In this document: positions 12,935 to 24,857 of the stretch, piece by piece
Layout: the number at the start of each line of letters is the position of its first letter
Position numbering within the stretch: position 1 is the stretch's first letter
Source of the DNA: Tigriopus japonicus
Lineage: Eukaryota; Arthropoda; Copepoda; Harpacticoida; Harpacticidae
Direction of reading: 5' to 3'
NCBI GenBank assembly: GCA_010645155.1
Contig: JAAGOF010000204.1
Coordinates: 1,151,634-1,215,633, forward strand
DNA: 64,000 nucleotides
Notes under the pieces: generated by a model
Databases searched by the model: none
Told to the model about the DNA's origin: nothing
Seen by the model: only the letters and a program-made list of their open reading frames with translations
Translations under genes and position numbers: made by a program

Positions 12935-14204
12935 GGTCCTTTAACGAACAGCTGACTGGGAGGTCACAGTACATAAGACTGGGAGGTCACCTTACTAATA
13001 CAGCTCCCGAATTTGCACCTTGACACACAAGTTTGACCTGTTTTCGAACTTCTAAATGTTCATTGGACAAATAAGAACTGAAATTTTGTTTCATAACGCT
13101 CTAAGGTTGCATGTTATTTTTATTTTACTGGTTGCGCTTAAAGGACTCTATATCTAAAATCTAGCAGTTGGGCATGCAACCAACAATCATGTCATCAGCT
13201 GCTTTGTAAATGCAATAGCTGTACTGAGAGTGTTCTACAGGAAAGTTACATAAGTTTGATTTTTTCGGGAATTTCGGCTATTTGAATCAGTGTACCTAAG
13301 ATATAACCTAATAACGCATCGCTAGAGATAAGTTTTACGGGTTACCTGTTCAAATTGATTATTTTCAAAGTATGTTTTTTTAGAAAAAAATCAAGCCCAG
13401 GCTGGTCAAGTCATCACTGTTTCAATATAAATGGGACGAAAAATAAAAATGTTCTGCTGGATTTTGGCCGTTATTCAGTGGCAGGTGCATACTCGTAAAT
13501 AGTGCTTTTCAGTTACTTAAGAATTGTTTGTGGTAAAAGTAAAACTCGCTCTAAACTGCACTTTGAATACATTTTTTTGGCTATTCACATGCGTCCAGTG
13601 AACCCTTATGGTCAGTTGTTGAGGTAGTTTGGAAGAAAAGTAGAATCATATTTAGAAATGTAAAAGAAGCATATGAGACGGAGTAGAAATAGCCATGCTC
13701 GATCAAGTTTTACTTCAAACGCTGCGTTTTTCAATCGTAGCTTATGTAGCGAAACTTGATCGAGCATGGTTGCTTCTATTTTGCTTCATATGCTTTTCTC
13801 ATGCTTCTTTTATGCTTCTACCATACTTCAAAAGTAACTCAACAACCGACCTTTAGCCAGATCTTGTTAGCAGCCCAACAAGTACAACAAGGACCAACTG
13901 TTGATTGCGATTGAAGCAGGATTTGAAACCATTCTGGAGTCCTTTAATCGCAGCCGGCGCAATAGAAAATTTGTTCAATCTCTAAGTATTACAATGCAAA
14001 AAATTTGTTCTGTCATGTCCAGTACGTTCCAAGAAGTTCGAAAACAAGTCAGACTTTTGTGTCAGGGTGAAATGTTTGGGGGTTATCCTCAACCAAAAAA
14101 TTCCACTTTCAATTTACATTTACATACATTGTCCAATGACGTTAATTGTCGCAATAAACATTATTAGTACTGTGACCTCCCAGTCAGTTTCTGCTTATAG
14201 GACC
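12935..14204. mobile_element. inverted-repeat-bounded block, probable old DNA transposon
   Basis: Arms at 12935-12972 and 14167-14204 are inverted copies sharing GACTGGGAGGTCACAGTAC exactly and GGTCCT at their outer edge. A second partial GACTGGGAGGTCAC copy follows the left arm at about 12979. The 1.2-kb interior contains a strong hairpin (13663-13805) and an 88-codon plus-strand frame (13901-14167), but no recognisable transposase. This is probably a decayed non-autonomous element; no target duplication was identified. Confidence 0.55.
13663..13805. repeat. long imperfect hairpin
   Basis: CCATGCTCGATCAAGTTT at 13693-13710 pairs with AAACTTGATCGAGCATGG at 13752-13769. Pairing continues imperfectly outward for about 30 bp (AGAAGCATATGAGAC against CATATGCTTTTCTC). 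The loop is about 41 nt. It could be a tiny foldback transposon or the template of a hairpin RNA; the sequence does not decide. Confidence 0.7.
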
Positions 14205-15650
14205 ACTTATAGTTCACTTAAACCCTTTTTTGAAATCATCTAATCAAGAATATGAAGTAATCAATGCAAATTGTGCCAATCAAATCAAGATGTTCAGAGC
14301 TGTGGTTTGGCCTAAAAGAGGACATCTCAAATAATATTCCATTATGTTACGTTAAATTACGGGATGTGGAAAAGTGTTTTTGTTGCTTGACCCTTGGTTG
14401 TCGATAGATAAAACTGAGGATGAAGCTCAGGAATTCTCAATAATCTTTATCAAGTTTTTTAAAGGGCGAATCTGGGCTCTGACACAATCAATCCTTAGCC
14501 ATTTGGCCTCAAAAATCCCTAAATGAATTCGTCCAAGCCCACTTATCCATTTTGCCCAAATCTGTATCCAGGTATTCAAGAACCCACTGAAAATAGAAAA
14601 TTTTCATTGGATGGGCATTTTCGAAGATTGAATACAATATTTGGATTTAAGTATTCAAAGCAAAAAACGAAGGAATTGACATCAGTCTTAAATTTTAGTG
14701 TGGGAAAATGTGGTGATTTTAATGCCAGATAAGAATGTGAAGAGCCAAACATAACACGGTTTCACATAAGAGAAGCCCCTGGTATAAATGGGTTAGATGC
14801 CCGCTTTGATAATGGATTGCCTTTACATTTCACTCAATCCTTTTTTGAGATGATCTAGGTTTGATGAAGACACAAAGGCGGCCATTTCAACTCGTACTTT
14901 GAGCTTTCGAATAGCACTTGAATGACCACAAAGAAATTGGCCGATTTGAATTTGATTCTTCTCAAGTTCCTTGTTTGACACAAAGGCATTTGAAAGAATG
15001 CCTCCATCAACTCAAGCGTTATGGTGGTGCTTCAAGACAAGAATATGGCCAAGTGATCAGCGACAGAAGTGTAGGTACATTAGAAAGAACAAGGATCCTT
15101 CTTCCCACTCTCTATTCATCGGTCTTCTTTGAATGAAGAAGCCCGTAATTAAAGATTTGAAGAAAAATCGATTCCGTTCAATGTTCCATTATACTCAAGG
15201 CACTTGTTCTTGATGTACTAGATAAAGAATCAGATTTTAAAATATATCGAAGATCCTGGTGCTAGAGAAAATCCAAAAGTTGTGAATGGTTGGTACAGTC
15301 CATCAATTAATGGCAGATACAATTGAACTACAGATGGAAGAAGATCTGCTTACAACACATCCGAGTGATCAGAAGACCATTTTTTGAAATGTCATGCTGA
15401 TCAATAGTTTTTTTTTTCTAGGGAAACAGCTTCACTGCCAAGTCTGCGAGTCCCGAATAACAGTAGTAATACGCACTTGGACTCGAACGAACTCAGGGAT
15501 GGGGGAAAGTAAAACTTTGTACTGGTTCACATTCATTCAAGGGGAAAATCAAGACCTAAATCGTTACCTTTGGCTGAAGTGGAGGATCTACTATAGCATA
15601 TGGTGATCAGGTTATTCACTATCACTCATGAGTTATGATGAGGCAGTTAC
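14205..15650. other. AT-rich intergenic sequence
   Basis: Short plus-strand frames (14523-14732, 14918-15136, 15394-15606) have no recognisable motifs or splice support and are treated as chance. Confidence 0.45.
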
Positions 15651-16415
15651 TCTTTGAGACACACAATTTCGGCTTTTCTGGATGATGGTTCGAGTAAGTG
15701 ATTAGACGGCGGACGAGTCAACAAACACACTTGCCGATTCAAGTTTTGCCTTGAATTCAAGGGTTGTCGTGATTCGTTTGAGGTTGTCGTCAATTGTCAC
15801 TAACACTGTTTGGTCGAGAATGTTGGTTGTCAGGTCTACAAAGTCTCTAAATTAGACTCGAACTCGGCGTTGACGGTCATTGTTTTGAGGGGCGTTCAAT
15901 TTCCATTTCAGGAGTTTTTCGTGGAACAGCACACAAGCGAATAAGCCAGTGAGTGAGCATGCCAGAAGGAAGAGGCGGAATAATTTATTTCGACTCCAAT
16001 TCCATTCCAATTGCCATCCATCTATCTATCCATTCACTCGACGAAACTAGCGATGTATGTGTGTAGTATGTGGTTAGAATGTATGAGCCGCACAGCATAT
16101 GTTAACCACCTTCAACCACTCAAGCACAACCAAGACAAGAAGGAACCAACGGCGAACAAGACTACGACACTGAATTGAACTCCACAATGGTCAGGTGGGC
16201 GAATGGTGGAATATTTTCATTCGTCAGAAGTCTAGGGGCCGAACGAACACTGTTGCTTCAAGCTTCAAGCCCGTTTCTGGATTTGTCTCACTAACTGAGT
16301 GAGAGAGAGTTGGCGGAGATGAATTGGGATGGTGGCATAAAAAAGGGGTTCCTTCTCATCTCACATCTTCCACACAGATAGACGGAGGCACGCATGCACA
16401 CACGCACTTCTTTCG

Positions 16416-16507
16416 TCGGTCGGTCGGTGGGTCGGTCGCTGATTGCGTGTGTGGCTATTTGTGGAAGACTCAACCAAGCCGACGATCGTTCGACCGACCG
16501 ACCGACC
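16416..16507. repeat. inverted CGGT / ACCG tetranucleotide repeats
   Basis: A GGTC-rich tract (16416-16439) is followed about 50 bp later by its complement, a GACC-rich tract (16488-16507). The two could fold into a GC-rich hairpin. Confidence 0.7.
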
Positions 16508-16850
16508 CACTACTCAAGTTTGCCGTTTCTTCTTAGTCTTTTTTTCGTCTTGTGGCAATCTTGGATCTCTGAGATCTCGCCGAGCACTTCACTTTGACAA
16601 GGTATTCACAAGAACAGACGACGATCAGAGGAGAGGGTTCATCCGAAAGCTGATGCGGACTATTACAACCAGAGTGCCTTATTCACTCCTTTCATGCATA
16701 TGAAGAAGAAGAAGAAAATATCGCTATGAGTGAGGATGTCTCTCTCGCTCTCTCTGGTCTGTTGAACTGAGATACTCGAAGGAAGGATCTTTCAGAGATG
16801 AGTTTTTTTTTCATACGCACTCGGTGTCTGTGATGGTAAGAGGAAGAGTA

Positions 16851-16868
16851 GGAGAGAGAGAGAGAGAG
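16851..16868. repeat. GA dinucleotide microsatellite
   Basis: Nine uninterrupted GA units. Confidence 0.85.
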
Positions 16869-17790
16869 CTGGTGTGATGAGGAGACTGATGAGAAGGAGG
16901 CTCCACCTTTCGGAGATGCCTGTTTGGGTCGGAGGAGGAGGAGCAGGATCGCCGTCATTGGTCTGTCTCTGAGAGTGATAAAGTAGCTGTCGACCATGTC
17001 GTTCGTCGGCGTCCAGCCAACGCACTCATACATATAAATTTAGAAGACTAGATCCAAGGTTCGCCGACGCGAGGACCCCATCATACTAGCTAGTTGAGCG
17101 CAGTAGTCAGTAGTCTCCAACGCGCATTGTATGTACGCTCGTCCCCCCGACGATGAAGGGCCCCCCCTCTCTACCCTCTTTCTACCCCCATCATAATGTT
17201 GAATAGTGCCTTTCGTTAGCTGCTGCTGTTCTGCGCTCATGAACCCAATGAGGACGATTATGTACTTATACACGCAGTGGTGGTGTGAAGGAAACCTCGA
17301 AATCCTTTTCGGTCCAGTTTGAACGACCGAGGGACGGACCCTTCTCTTTTTCTCTTGCCGGAATGACTCGTTAGGATGGATCGACATGGGTTTTCGGGGA
17401 TAATATCCGCTCTGAGGATATCATTTCCCTCACCCAAAGGATCGTTACAGCCGCTCCATGGGGGTGAAGAGGAGGCTATTCGTTTTGGAAAGAAGGAGAC
17501 TCTTTTGTCTTGCTTTTTTCATTTCTGGAAGCCTTTTTGGCTCCCGATGCCACGACGGACGGTGGTGAATGAAGTTCCTTCTGAGGAAGTCGTGCTTGAA
17601 GAATCATTTAAGTTGGCAAATGTTGGGGATCCCTGACTGAGCGAGCTAGAGCGATTGTATGTGTTGTATGAGAACGATCGACGTCATAAACCTCCAAAAG
17701 GCATGGCTGCTGCTACTGCTGTCAGTGGCTTGTTCTATCAGTTTTCAAGCTACATACTGTACGATATCTGTAGTATACGACATACAGAAC

Positions 17791-17810
17791 ATACACACAC
17801 ACACACACAC
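17791..17810. repeat. AC dinucleotide microsatellite
   Basis: A short tract of AC units between AT-rich flanks. Confidence 0.85.
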
Positions 17811-19390
17811 TGCAGTGTATTTGAGTGCCATAGGTAGTCAGCAGTACAGCAACAGCAGGCAAGAATGGCTCCATCCGTCCTTAGCTTGCTTCTCAGATCC
17901 AGTAGAGATCTTTGGGAGGAAAATTTACAAAAGAAAACCATTAGGATCATAATCTGGCAGAAGTTGTCAGTAGGTAGTGGGAGCCTGTCTAGCGAAGACT
18001 CCTGCTGGTGAATTCATTGATCTTCTGTTTCACGGCAAGGCCCCACTGAGGCCCCCAAATTGCGCTATCCATTTCCAATTTACCATTCCAAAACAGTTTT
18101 CCCCCCTCTTCACTTTCCAATACAAAGGAGCCCACAAACATCGCACACTGGATATGAACAAATAAACAACTTGGAACCACGTTCAATTTTGACTCCATCT
18201 CCGTCGACTTTTCAGACACCAAATGAGCGCTCGTTGCCATTATTACGAGAAAACTAGTGCCAATTGCTCCTCCCCGATTGTCAACGTCGTATCCTCAGAC
18301 GTCACCAAAGCCGCTGCTGCTACTTTTGTTGCTGTTATTATCGTGATCCCTCTTAGTGTTCTTCTCCACCGCCTCCTTAAACACAGTGCAATTATGAGAC
18401 CAGTTTCTGCACGGTCATTGTATTTGCTCAACCATTGGAAAAATCTAAAGCACACTCACTTACTCACTAGCGTAGACACTGCAGAGATGCCGCTGGACAA
18501 GTTCTAGATTCAGTTCTATTTGTTTTGGGAACAAACCCCGAGCATCATTCCGAGCTTAGGTAAACTTGACTAATTATGGCAAGGGTAGTTTTTTCGGTGG
18601 TTAGGCCTGGTAACGGTGGAGTAGAGGGGAGCGATCTTATCGGGGCATTTTTTGCAAAAAGGGCATCAGGATCTCCATCTGATAGTTGTCAAATATATTT
18701 GAAAGGCGGCACATTACCAAACAATGTGAAGACACGATAACATCTATGGCGTGCCAACTTTGGCAAGACCCATGATCAGACCTTTTGGAGAGAGACGAAC
18801 CCAAGCCAAACACATTACGCGTCGATCAGGGTGATCATGCCGCCGAATGATGAATGCTGGTGGTCATTCCTCCAACCAAATTTAGTTCGTTAACCGATCG
18901 CTTTAATTGAATGAATAAGTGAGGAAATGAAGGATGCGTTCTGCCCATCGGCCCAACTGCCGAGGGGGATTTGCTATAAACACAATTGTTGGGAGTTGGA
19001 TCAAAGAGAGATGTGAATTCTATTCTTTGGTGCGACTGTCGAAGTTCGGCCGAGCACAATCCTCGTTCACAGCCAAAGGGATGATGTGTGTATGTACTGC
19101 AGCTCTGATCGTCCAACCCGTTAATGGTTCAATCCACGCACAACATAAGGCTACACTAAAGACTTGCAAGATCTCAGGGCTTCAGCTATTGGTCGAATCA
19201 TCCCTATAGTAAAGAAAATACTAGTTTGATTGGACGTGACAGTTTCGAGAGCTTTATTAGTTAGTGTAGCTATGATGGTGGTGGTTAGGATGCTGGACGA
19301 CTGCTTGGTTAGCCTACGATGAGGTTCTTCAGTTTGACGCAGGGTGAAGCATCCTTTTTGGATAGCGAGGAAGAGGCTTTATCCAAAACA

Positions 19391-19671
19391 TGACTTGCAA
19401 ATTTGTACCAACATCATCAGCTCCAGCACCAACATTTTCAACAACAACAACAACAACAACACTTTTGTATCAACGGAGAACTGGTACTATTTCTACTTAT
19501 TCTCCTGGTCCTCCCGCAACCACGACTCAGGATTAGATCACACTAGTTCGTATTGCAACACCAGCAACCATCGATGGTGGAACAGTACTGCAGGAGATCA
19601 AGAATAAAGTTTCGAGCTTGAAACAGCTTGAACACTCAAGGATCTTTTTAAACCGATTCGATTGACTATTA
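19391..19671 (+). pseudogene. possible decayed Thr/Pro-rich coding segment
   Basis: One plus-strand frame reads MTCKFVPTSSAPAPTFST, a poly-Thr run, then SPGPPATTTQD and a TAG stop. It continues in the same frame as ITLVRIATPATIDGG and QEIKNKVSSLKQ to a TGA. Protein-like composition on both sides of a single stop could mean a decayed gene or retrocopy, or two short exons around an intron. The CAA repeat (19439-19461) keeps all three frames open, so the evidence is weak. Confidence 0.2.
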
Positions 19672-20125
19672 GTTTCGGCCTTAATGTCAAAATGAGCAAA
19701 CTTTTAGAGAGACGTGAAAAATATGCTGTTTGTAGTGGAAATCACGAAAGTCAATCCAATTTTCAAGATACATTTGGGATTGTTCATGTTCTTGTCATTA
19801 CGTCCATGGCGTTGGCAGATAATATTTCAAGTTTTGAAGCAATTCTCGGAGTGTTAAAATTTTCTTACGAATATTTTATTACTCCTTTCATGTCTTCTCC
19901 CCTGAAAAGGTTAAAAACGACACAAAATGCTTGTAGTCTTTCCCTTGGCTGATCTCATCTTGAAGAGTAAATTCATCGAGCCACCTACGTTGAATTCATT
20001 ATTGACGAAAAATTTGAAGATTGAAGTTTCAGACAATTGTTTTCACAGATATAGAAACAAAACCAATATTCTAAACCAAAAGAACAAAAAGTAGAAGATG
20101 TTGGGGAAATAATTACTTAGTCATA
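19672..20125. other. AT-rich sequence, nothing recognised
   Basis: A 96-codon plus-strand frame here has no motif, splice signal or compositional support. Confidence 0.4.
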
Positions 20126-20289
20126 AAGCTAGGAAAAAGTTGTCGTTTTGCTGTGGAGCAAAAATCCCAGACGGTTTACAGGGTGGGATTGTCAGCTGAT
20201 GGTTAACGAGTATGATCGTTAGCTGACTTTACTTCTTGAAACGTCTCAAATTTCTACTCCGCAACGAAACAGCAACTTTTTCCGAGCTA
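20126..20289. mobile_element. short foldback element (MITE), copy 2
   Basis: AAGCTAGGAAAAAGTTG at the left is inverted at the right (complement TAGCTCGGAAAAAGTTG). The inner arms share the GGAG...ATTT...GACG pattern with the element at 10308-10442. Length about 164 bp, non-coding. Confidence 0.55.
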
Positions 20290-20689
20290 TGAATTAATCA
20301 CATAATCATTGAAAGAAGATTTTGCTTCAATGAAGCACATACAAAGTGTCCACCAATGAATGAAACACATGTGAAATAGTCAAATAACCCACTATTGCGC
20401 AGATGCGTGATTGTGTTTGTTTTCTTTGGCGAGAATTTAAATCGCTATTAACAAGAGCAGTCAAATTTATCATTTCAAAATGTCTGACCAGCAAGGAAAT
20501 TTGACCAAAAGTTTTTCATGAAGCTAACCGATCATGGGAATCCAGCCTTTAAATTGATTGTTGATCGCCATTTGCATGAAAATCCAACCCCTAAGCCTTG
20601 TCATGGCCTTGTAAACTTGTAAAATTGTATAAAACTTGTATATAAAGATTTGTTTCACAAACTCAAGAAACCAACCAACTTATTTTCTA

Positions 20690-20960
20690 ATAAACTATTA
20701 AATAAACTTTTTTTAAAAATCTAGTCAGTACACTTTTACTGCAGATTTAGATCCCCTTTGAATGGAAATTGCTTGAAAATATGTTGCTCAGCTGCCGAGT
20801 TATTTGAGTTTAAGTGGTTCATTTTTGACCCAAAAAAAGCGAAAAAACACCCCCAGTTACTGGTGAAATTGGCGAGAAGTTGCCTGAAAAGGAAAATATT
20901 TCCGAAGAATATTGTTAAAAGCTTGCCCAAAAAAGTGGAAGATCATGGTACAAACGAAAG
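20690..20960. mobile_element. fragment related to the inverted-repeat element at 6822
   Basis: The stretch around GAGTTATTTGAGTTTAAG and GGTTCATTTTTGACCC resembles the arms of the 6822-7972 element (GAGTTATTTAAC, GGTTCATTTTTGACCCC). No matching second arm or terminal CACRGTG was found, so it is probably a truncated relative. Confidence 0.4.
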
Positions 20961-22480
20961 TGTGCAAAACATATTCTCAATGCCAAATCCTATAAATATG
21001 CAAATTGATGCCTGCAAATTGTAGAAAATCAACTACATTGAGCACCTTAGGATAATTTGGGAGAATCAAACCGTACACAAGAGGCCGCATTACAAAAGCT
21101 ATAAGTTTTTCAAAAAATTGCCTTCTACGGATACATTTGTTTGGGCAAGTTTCAACAAGTCGCTGATGAAAAATAGCCCTTGCTGTCCACAATGAAATTT
21201 CAGGACCGGCCTTCTCCAGTATCTCCACTCCATGGACCTCTATGCTCTGTCCAAACCAGGGTTAAGTTTTACTTGAATAGACTTGTGGGGTGTATGTAGA
21301 GAAAGGGCTGCTGTTTTCATATTCTTAACTTATTTTAAACAACGTAACCTAACTGTCATGACGTATGATCAATTCCCTAAACCAAGGCATGCAGGCTCTA
21401 AGCGTGAGAGGCCCCAAGCACGAACCCTGCGGGGCCCTAAGGCCTATCCCTGTGGTGGGCAAAGCTCTAAGCTGCATGCATTTTACTCTTAGTCTTTTCA
21501 AGAATCTCGTGATTTTGACCCAGGCCTATTCAAGTAAAAGATTACCGCGGTCAGAAAGAAACCGAAAGCAACTGGCTAAAAAATTATAAACATACAAAAT
21601 TCACTTTGAATTTTGAATTAATCATGTGCACGGCCTTGGCTAATTCTAAGTTTTAAAAAAATCCGAAAAATCTACCATAGTTTCACAGGTTTTATGGAAA
21701 AAATCTTAGACTTTAATTTCAAACTATTCTATTTAGTCCACACAGATGTTTTTCTGTCAAACTTGAACAATTTGAGCAAAAGGGCAAATAAATGTCGTAG
21801 GTTTCCTTTCAATAAACCTGATTTTCTACTTATCTTTTTACATATTTTAATACTTAGTGTGAAGTTAAAGAGATAAAATCTGGAAAGGTAAGTTTTAGTT
21901 TTAGTAAATCAGTCAAGTCATGGACGTCTCGATAGATTGGGTCTAGATATCCATGGTCAAGTCTAACAATATTTCAAAGTTCTCCTTTGAAATTTCACTA
22001 TAAAATAAATATGCAGTGGAAAATAATTCTCATGCTTCCTTTTTTAATAAAGTGTTCCTTCGCAAATTATCAATTTTATAGGTCTATTCAAGACTTCAGA
22101 GAATTTTGGATGGTATTTTGGGTTGATATAGTTATCAAGTTTTTAGTGATTTATTTTTGTGATCATTGTCACATGATTGTCACATGCTAATATGCAGTTT
22201 TACTGCTAAAAGGAATGGTGTCCTTCGAAAGAAAGTTGACCGTTGCTGAATAAAATTAACATAAGACATTTGGTCTACCAACACTTGTCACTGTTGGTAG
22301 ACTTCTTCATGTAGTTATTTAATCAATATTGAACTATGTCATTAGATTTTCCATTGAAATCTAGTGATAAAATAACAACTGTTCATTTGCATAACTCAAA
22401 AAGTTCGTTGAAGTACAAATAATACAGTAAGCCAATTATTTTTTCATCAACTAATGTTAAGACATAACCCAACAACAAAA
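20961..22480. other. AT-rich intergenic sequence
   Basis: No gene is supported. A small hairpin (GTCTACCAAC / GTTGGTAGAC, 22273-22302) lies near the right edge. Confidence 0.45.
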
Positions 22481-22564
22481 GTGATACAACCCAACAAAAA
22501 TCAGACGAAACTACTTCGATTTGATTGAAGTAGTTTCGTCTGATTTGTTGTTAGGTTGTATCAA
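22481..22564. repeat. near-perfect hairpin, 37-bp arms
   Basis: The left arm (22481-22517, ending ATCAGACGAAACTACTTC) pairs almost perfectly with the right arm (22527-22564, starting GAAGTAGTTTCGTCTGAT) around a 9-nt loop. It is either a very young palindrome or a hairpin RNA template. Confidence 0.85.
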
Positions 22565-22884
22565 CAATCTTGGCAAAAATACTATCTTTGAAGAATGATT
22601 TCTACTGAAAAACTTTATTTGAGGGACCAGAAAAAACATTAAGTGAAAAGTTACAAACTTAGCAAAATAGTCCAGGTATTTGTATTTTACAGAGCTTTCT
22701 ATAAACTTTATTTGCACTTGTAATCTTGTAATTAATTGTATATCCTTATGTACTTTTATTTGCTTATTGGCACACAAGTGTATCTATTCTCATCAACCAA
22801 AGATCTACAGGTTCCAATCTTATCTTTAGTGAACCAGCCTTCAAATAACCATGTAAGGACATTCTTTACTGTATGACATTGTTG

Positions 22885-23510
22885 AATTTACACCACGTGT
22901 TATGATTGAAAGCTACCAATACCAATTGTCTATTTAAATAGAAAGTTTAAAAGTAAAATGTTTTTTGTGTAAATACCTCGAAATGAATTTTCTAACACGT
23001 GTTACGAATGAAAGGTATCAATATCAATTATATAGCTAGATATAAAGTTTTATAATAAAATGATTAAAAAATTCTTCCCTAGCGCAAAAAACTTCGGATT
23101 ATGGAGAAAAATATAAATAAGAGGTAAAATGTACCTTTTTGAGCATCGTAGAATGTTCACAAATTGATTGGCGAAATCAGATATTTGTTTTAAATTTATT
23201 ATATAATAATATAATTGATGAGTTGGAAGCTTACTGATCTTTATTTAGAGAGCGATATAGCTAAGTCCGTAGATAGAGAGAAGAGAAGAACTCTACAATA
23301 ATAAAAATTCATTAATATTGATTATTACAAATATTTCAATGAAGTATAATTATTCTTAACATAATTAAATAATTAATAGTTTTATAATAAAAAAAATAAA
23401 AAAATCTCCCTTGCTACAAAAAGTTTCGGATTATCAAGAAAAATGTCGAAAAGAGGTAGAATGTACCTCTTTGAACATTGTAGAATGTTCACATTGATCG
23501 AAAACAGATT
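22885..23510. repeat. degenerate direct repeats
   Basis: A block starting at ACACGTGTTATGATTGAAAG (about 22895) recurs at about 22997 as ACACGTGTTACGAATGAAAG. A second block (TTCGGATTATGGAGAAAAAT at about 23093 through GTAGAATGTTCAC) recurs at about 23427-23490. Spacings are about 103 and 335 bp. This looks like an old, partly eroded tandem duplication. Confidence 0.55.
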
Positions 23511-24037
23511 TTTGGGGAATTTCCAATTGACATTTTTTCGCAATCAAAACTTGAAAAAGCCTCATTTTGGGGGGAATAGGGCCTTGGTCTCCTCTTGTTT
23601 TAAAAATCTACCCACTTCATTTGCTGTAAAAATCTTAAGGACAAACGTAGACAAATCTATCTAAGAAAAAGAGTACACATATCAATTTCCAAGCCATAAA
23701 ATTCCACTACTTGAGTGAACGTTATCTCAAATCACCCTGACGTAAAAAAGTAGGACATCTCCCGAATTCAATGCCGTGATTTTCACTTAAAACTGATCTA
23801 GTTTTAACATTAGGGGTTTTCAAGGATCAGTGTGAAGATAGAAAAGTACGAAATGGGTTATATTTTAGTTATATATTGCTTAAAAGCAATACTCACAAGC
23901 ACCCACCTCAAATGAATATTTAAGTTATGAAAACAAGAAAGAAAGCCTAATTTCCTTAAAAAGTATTTTCCTACAAAGAAGAAATAAGGAATATTATTAG
24001 GAATATGTAATACCTGATCCTCTAACAGCATATAAGT
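23511..24037. other. AT-rich sequence, nothing recognised
   Basis: No coding, RNA or repeat structure could be supported. Confidence 0.4.
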
Positions 24038-24485
24038 CAGGGTTGGGCAATTTTTTAGTATTGTTGCTGATTAACCCATTATCCAAAGGTTGTGCATATC
24101 TGCCAAAAGTAACTTGTTGGTAGATCATATATCATGCACATGTTAAATGTACAGATTAAATTTATGATTTATTTATTTTCATGATTCATCCATTTGTTGC
24201 GGTAATGAAAAATTTGCAACCAACAACAACAAAAAACCCTCTCAAAATAATTCAAATTCAACACTCAAATATAAAATATCTCAGGCAGTATAACTTTGCC
24301 ACAAATTGGACCAAAATAATTTTTAACTCATCCCCATAAGTTTGAATTCCATTTGAGGTTCATTAAGTCAATAAAATGATTATCACATTTTTAGACATGA
24401 AATTGCAATCAATTACACGTATTGAAGAAATAATTCTAATTTGAATTAATTACATTTCATCTGGTAATTTACCCAACTCTAACTG
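24038..24485. mobile_element. hAT-like non-autonomous element
   Basis: The left end CAGGGTTGGGCAATTTTTT has an inverted partner at the right, ATTTACCCAACTCTAACTG (complement CAGTTAGAGTTGGGTAAAT). The interior is about 450 bp, AT-rich, with TAATTAATTACATT-type motifs and no coding frame. CAGGGNTGGG ends are typical of hAT elements. No clear 8-bp duplication is visible, so the copy is probably old. Confidence 0.5.
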
Positions 24486-24714
24486 GCATTGATAATATCT
24501 CTCTCTCAAAAATGATTTTAATAATTTTCTTAAGTATTTGCTTGCCTAATTTGGATTCAAACTAAGAGTTGGCAGTTTCAAAAATTAATCGAATTGATAT
24601 TGCTACTTTTTTACTTAAGTCATTAAGCCTTTACAACGGAATTGACTGAGCTTAAGCAGTTTTTGGCAGAAATCATAGCGCTAATTTTAGAACGATGTCC
24701 TACTCTTGTGTTGA

Positions 24715-24753
24715 GGTCACGTGACCGACAGATCACGTCATCACATGACGTCA
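24715..24753. promoter_or_regulatory. cluster of palindromic E-box and CRE sites
   Basis: GGTCACGTGACC (24715-24726) is a perfect 12-bp palindrome centred on the E-box CACGTG. It is followed by TCACGTCA (24733-24740) and a consensus CRE TGACGTCA (24746-24753). Three bZIP/bHLH-type sites within 39 bp in otherwise AT-rich DNA suggest a promoter or enhancer. No gene could be tied to it. Confidence 0.5.
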
Positions 24754-24857
24754 CAAAGCCCACGAGGAATTGCAAAAATCAAACAACACCATTCATGTCA
24801 TTCGATTGCGGTTACACTTTCATGACCAAGTTTTGTGTCGACGGTTTGTTTGGCTGA

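Larger units (their letters stand above)
15651..19343. other. GC-richer island without an assignable gene
   Basis: Higher GC with many overlapping short frames on both strands and several microsatellites. A TATAAAT box occurs at about 17033 on the plus strand, but no convincing start or coding exon follows. The frame at 18223-18507 (plus) has one hydrophobic segment (ATFVAVIIVIPLSVLL) but no homology I recognise. The island could hold promoters or untranslated exons. Confidence 0.4.
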
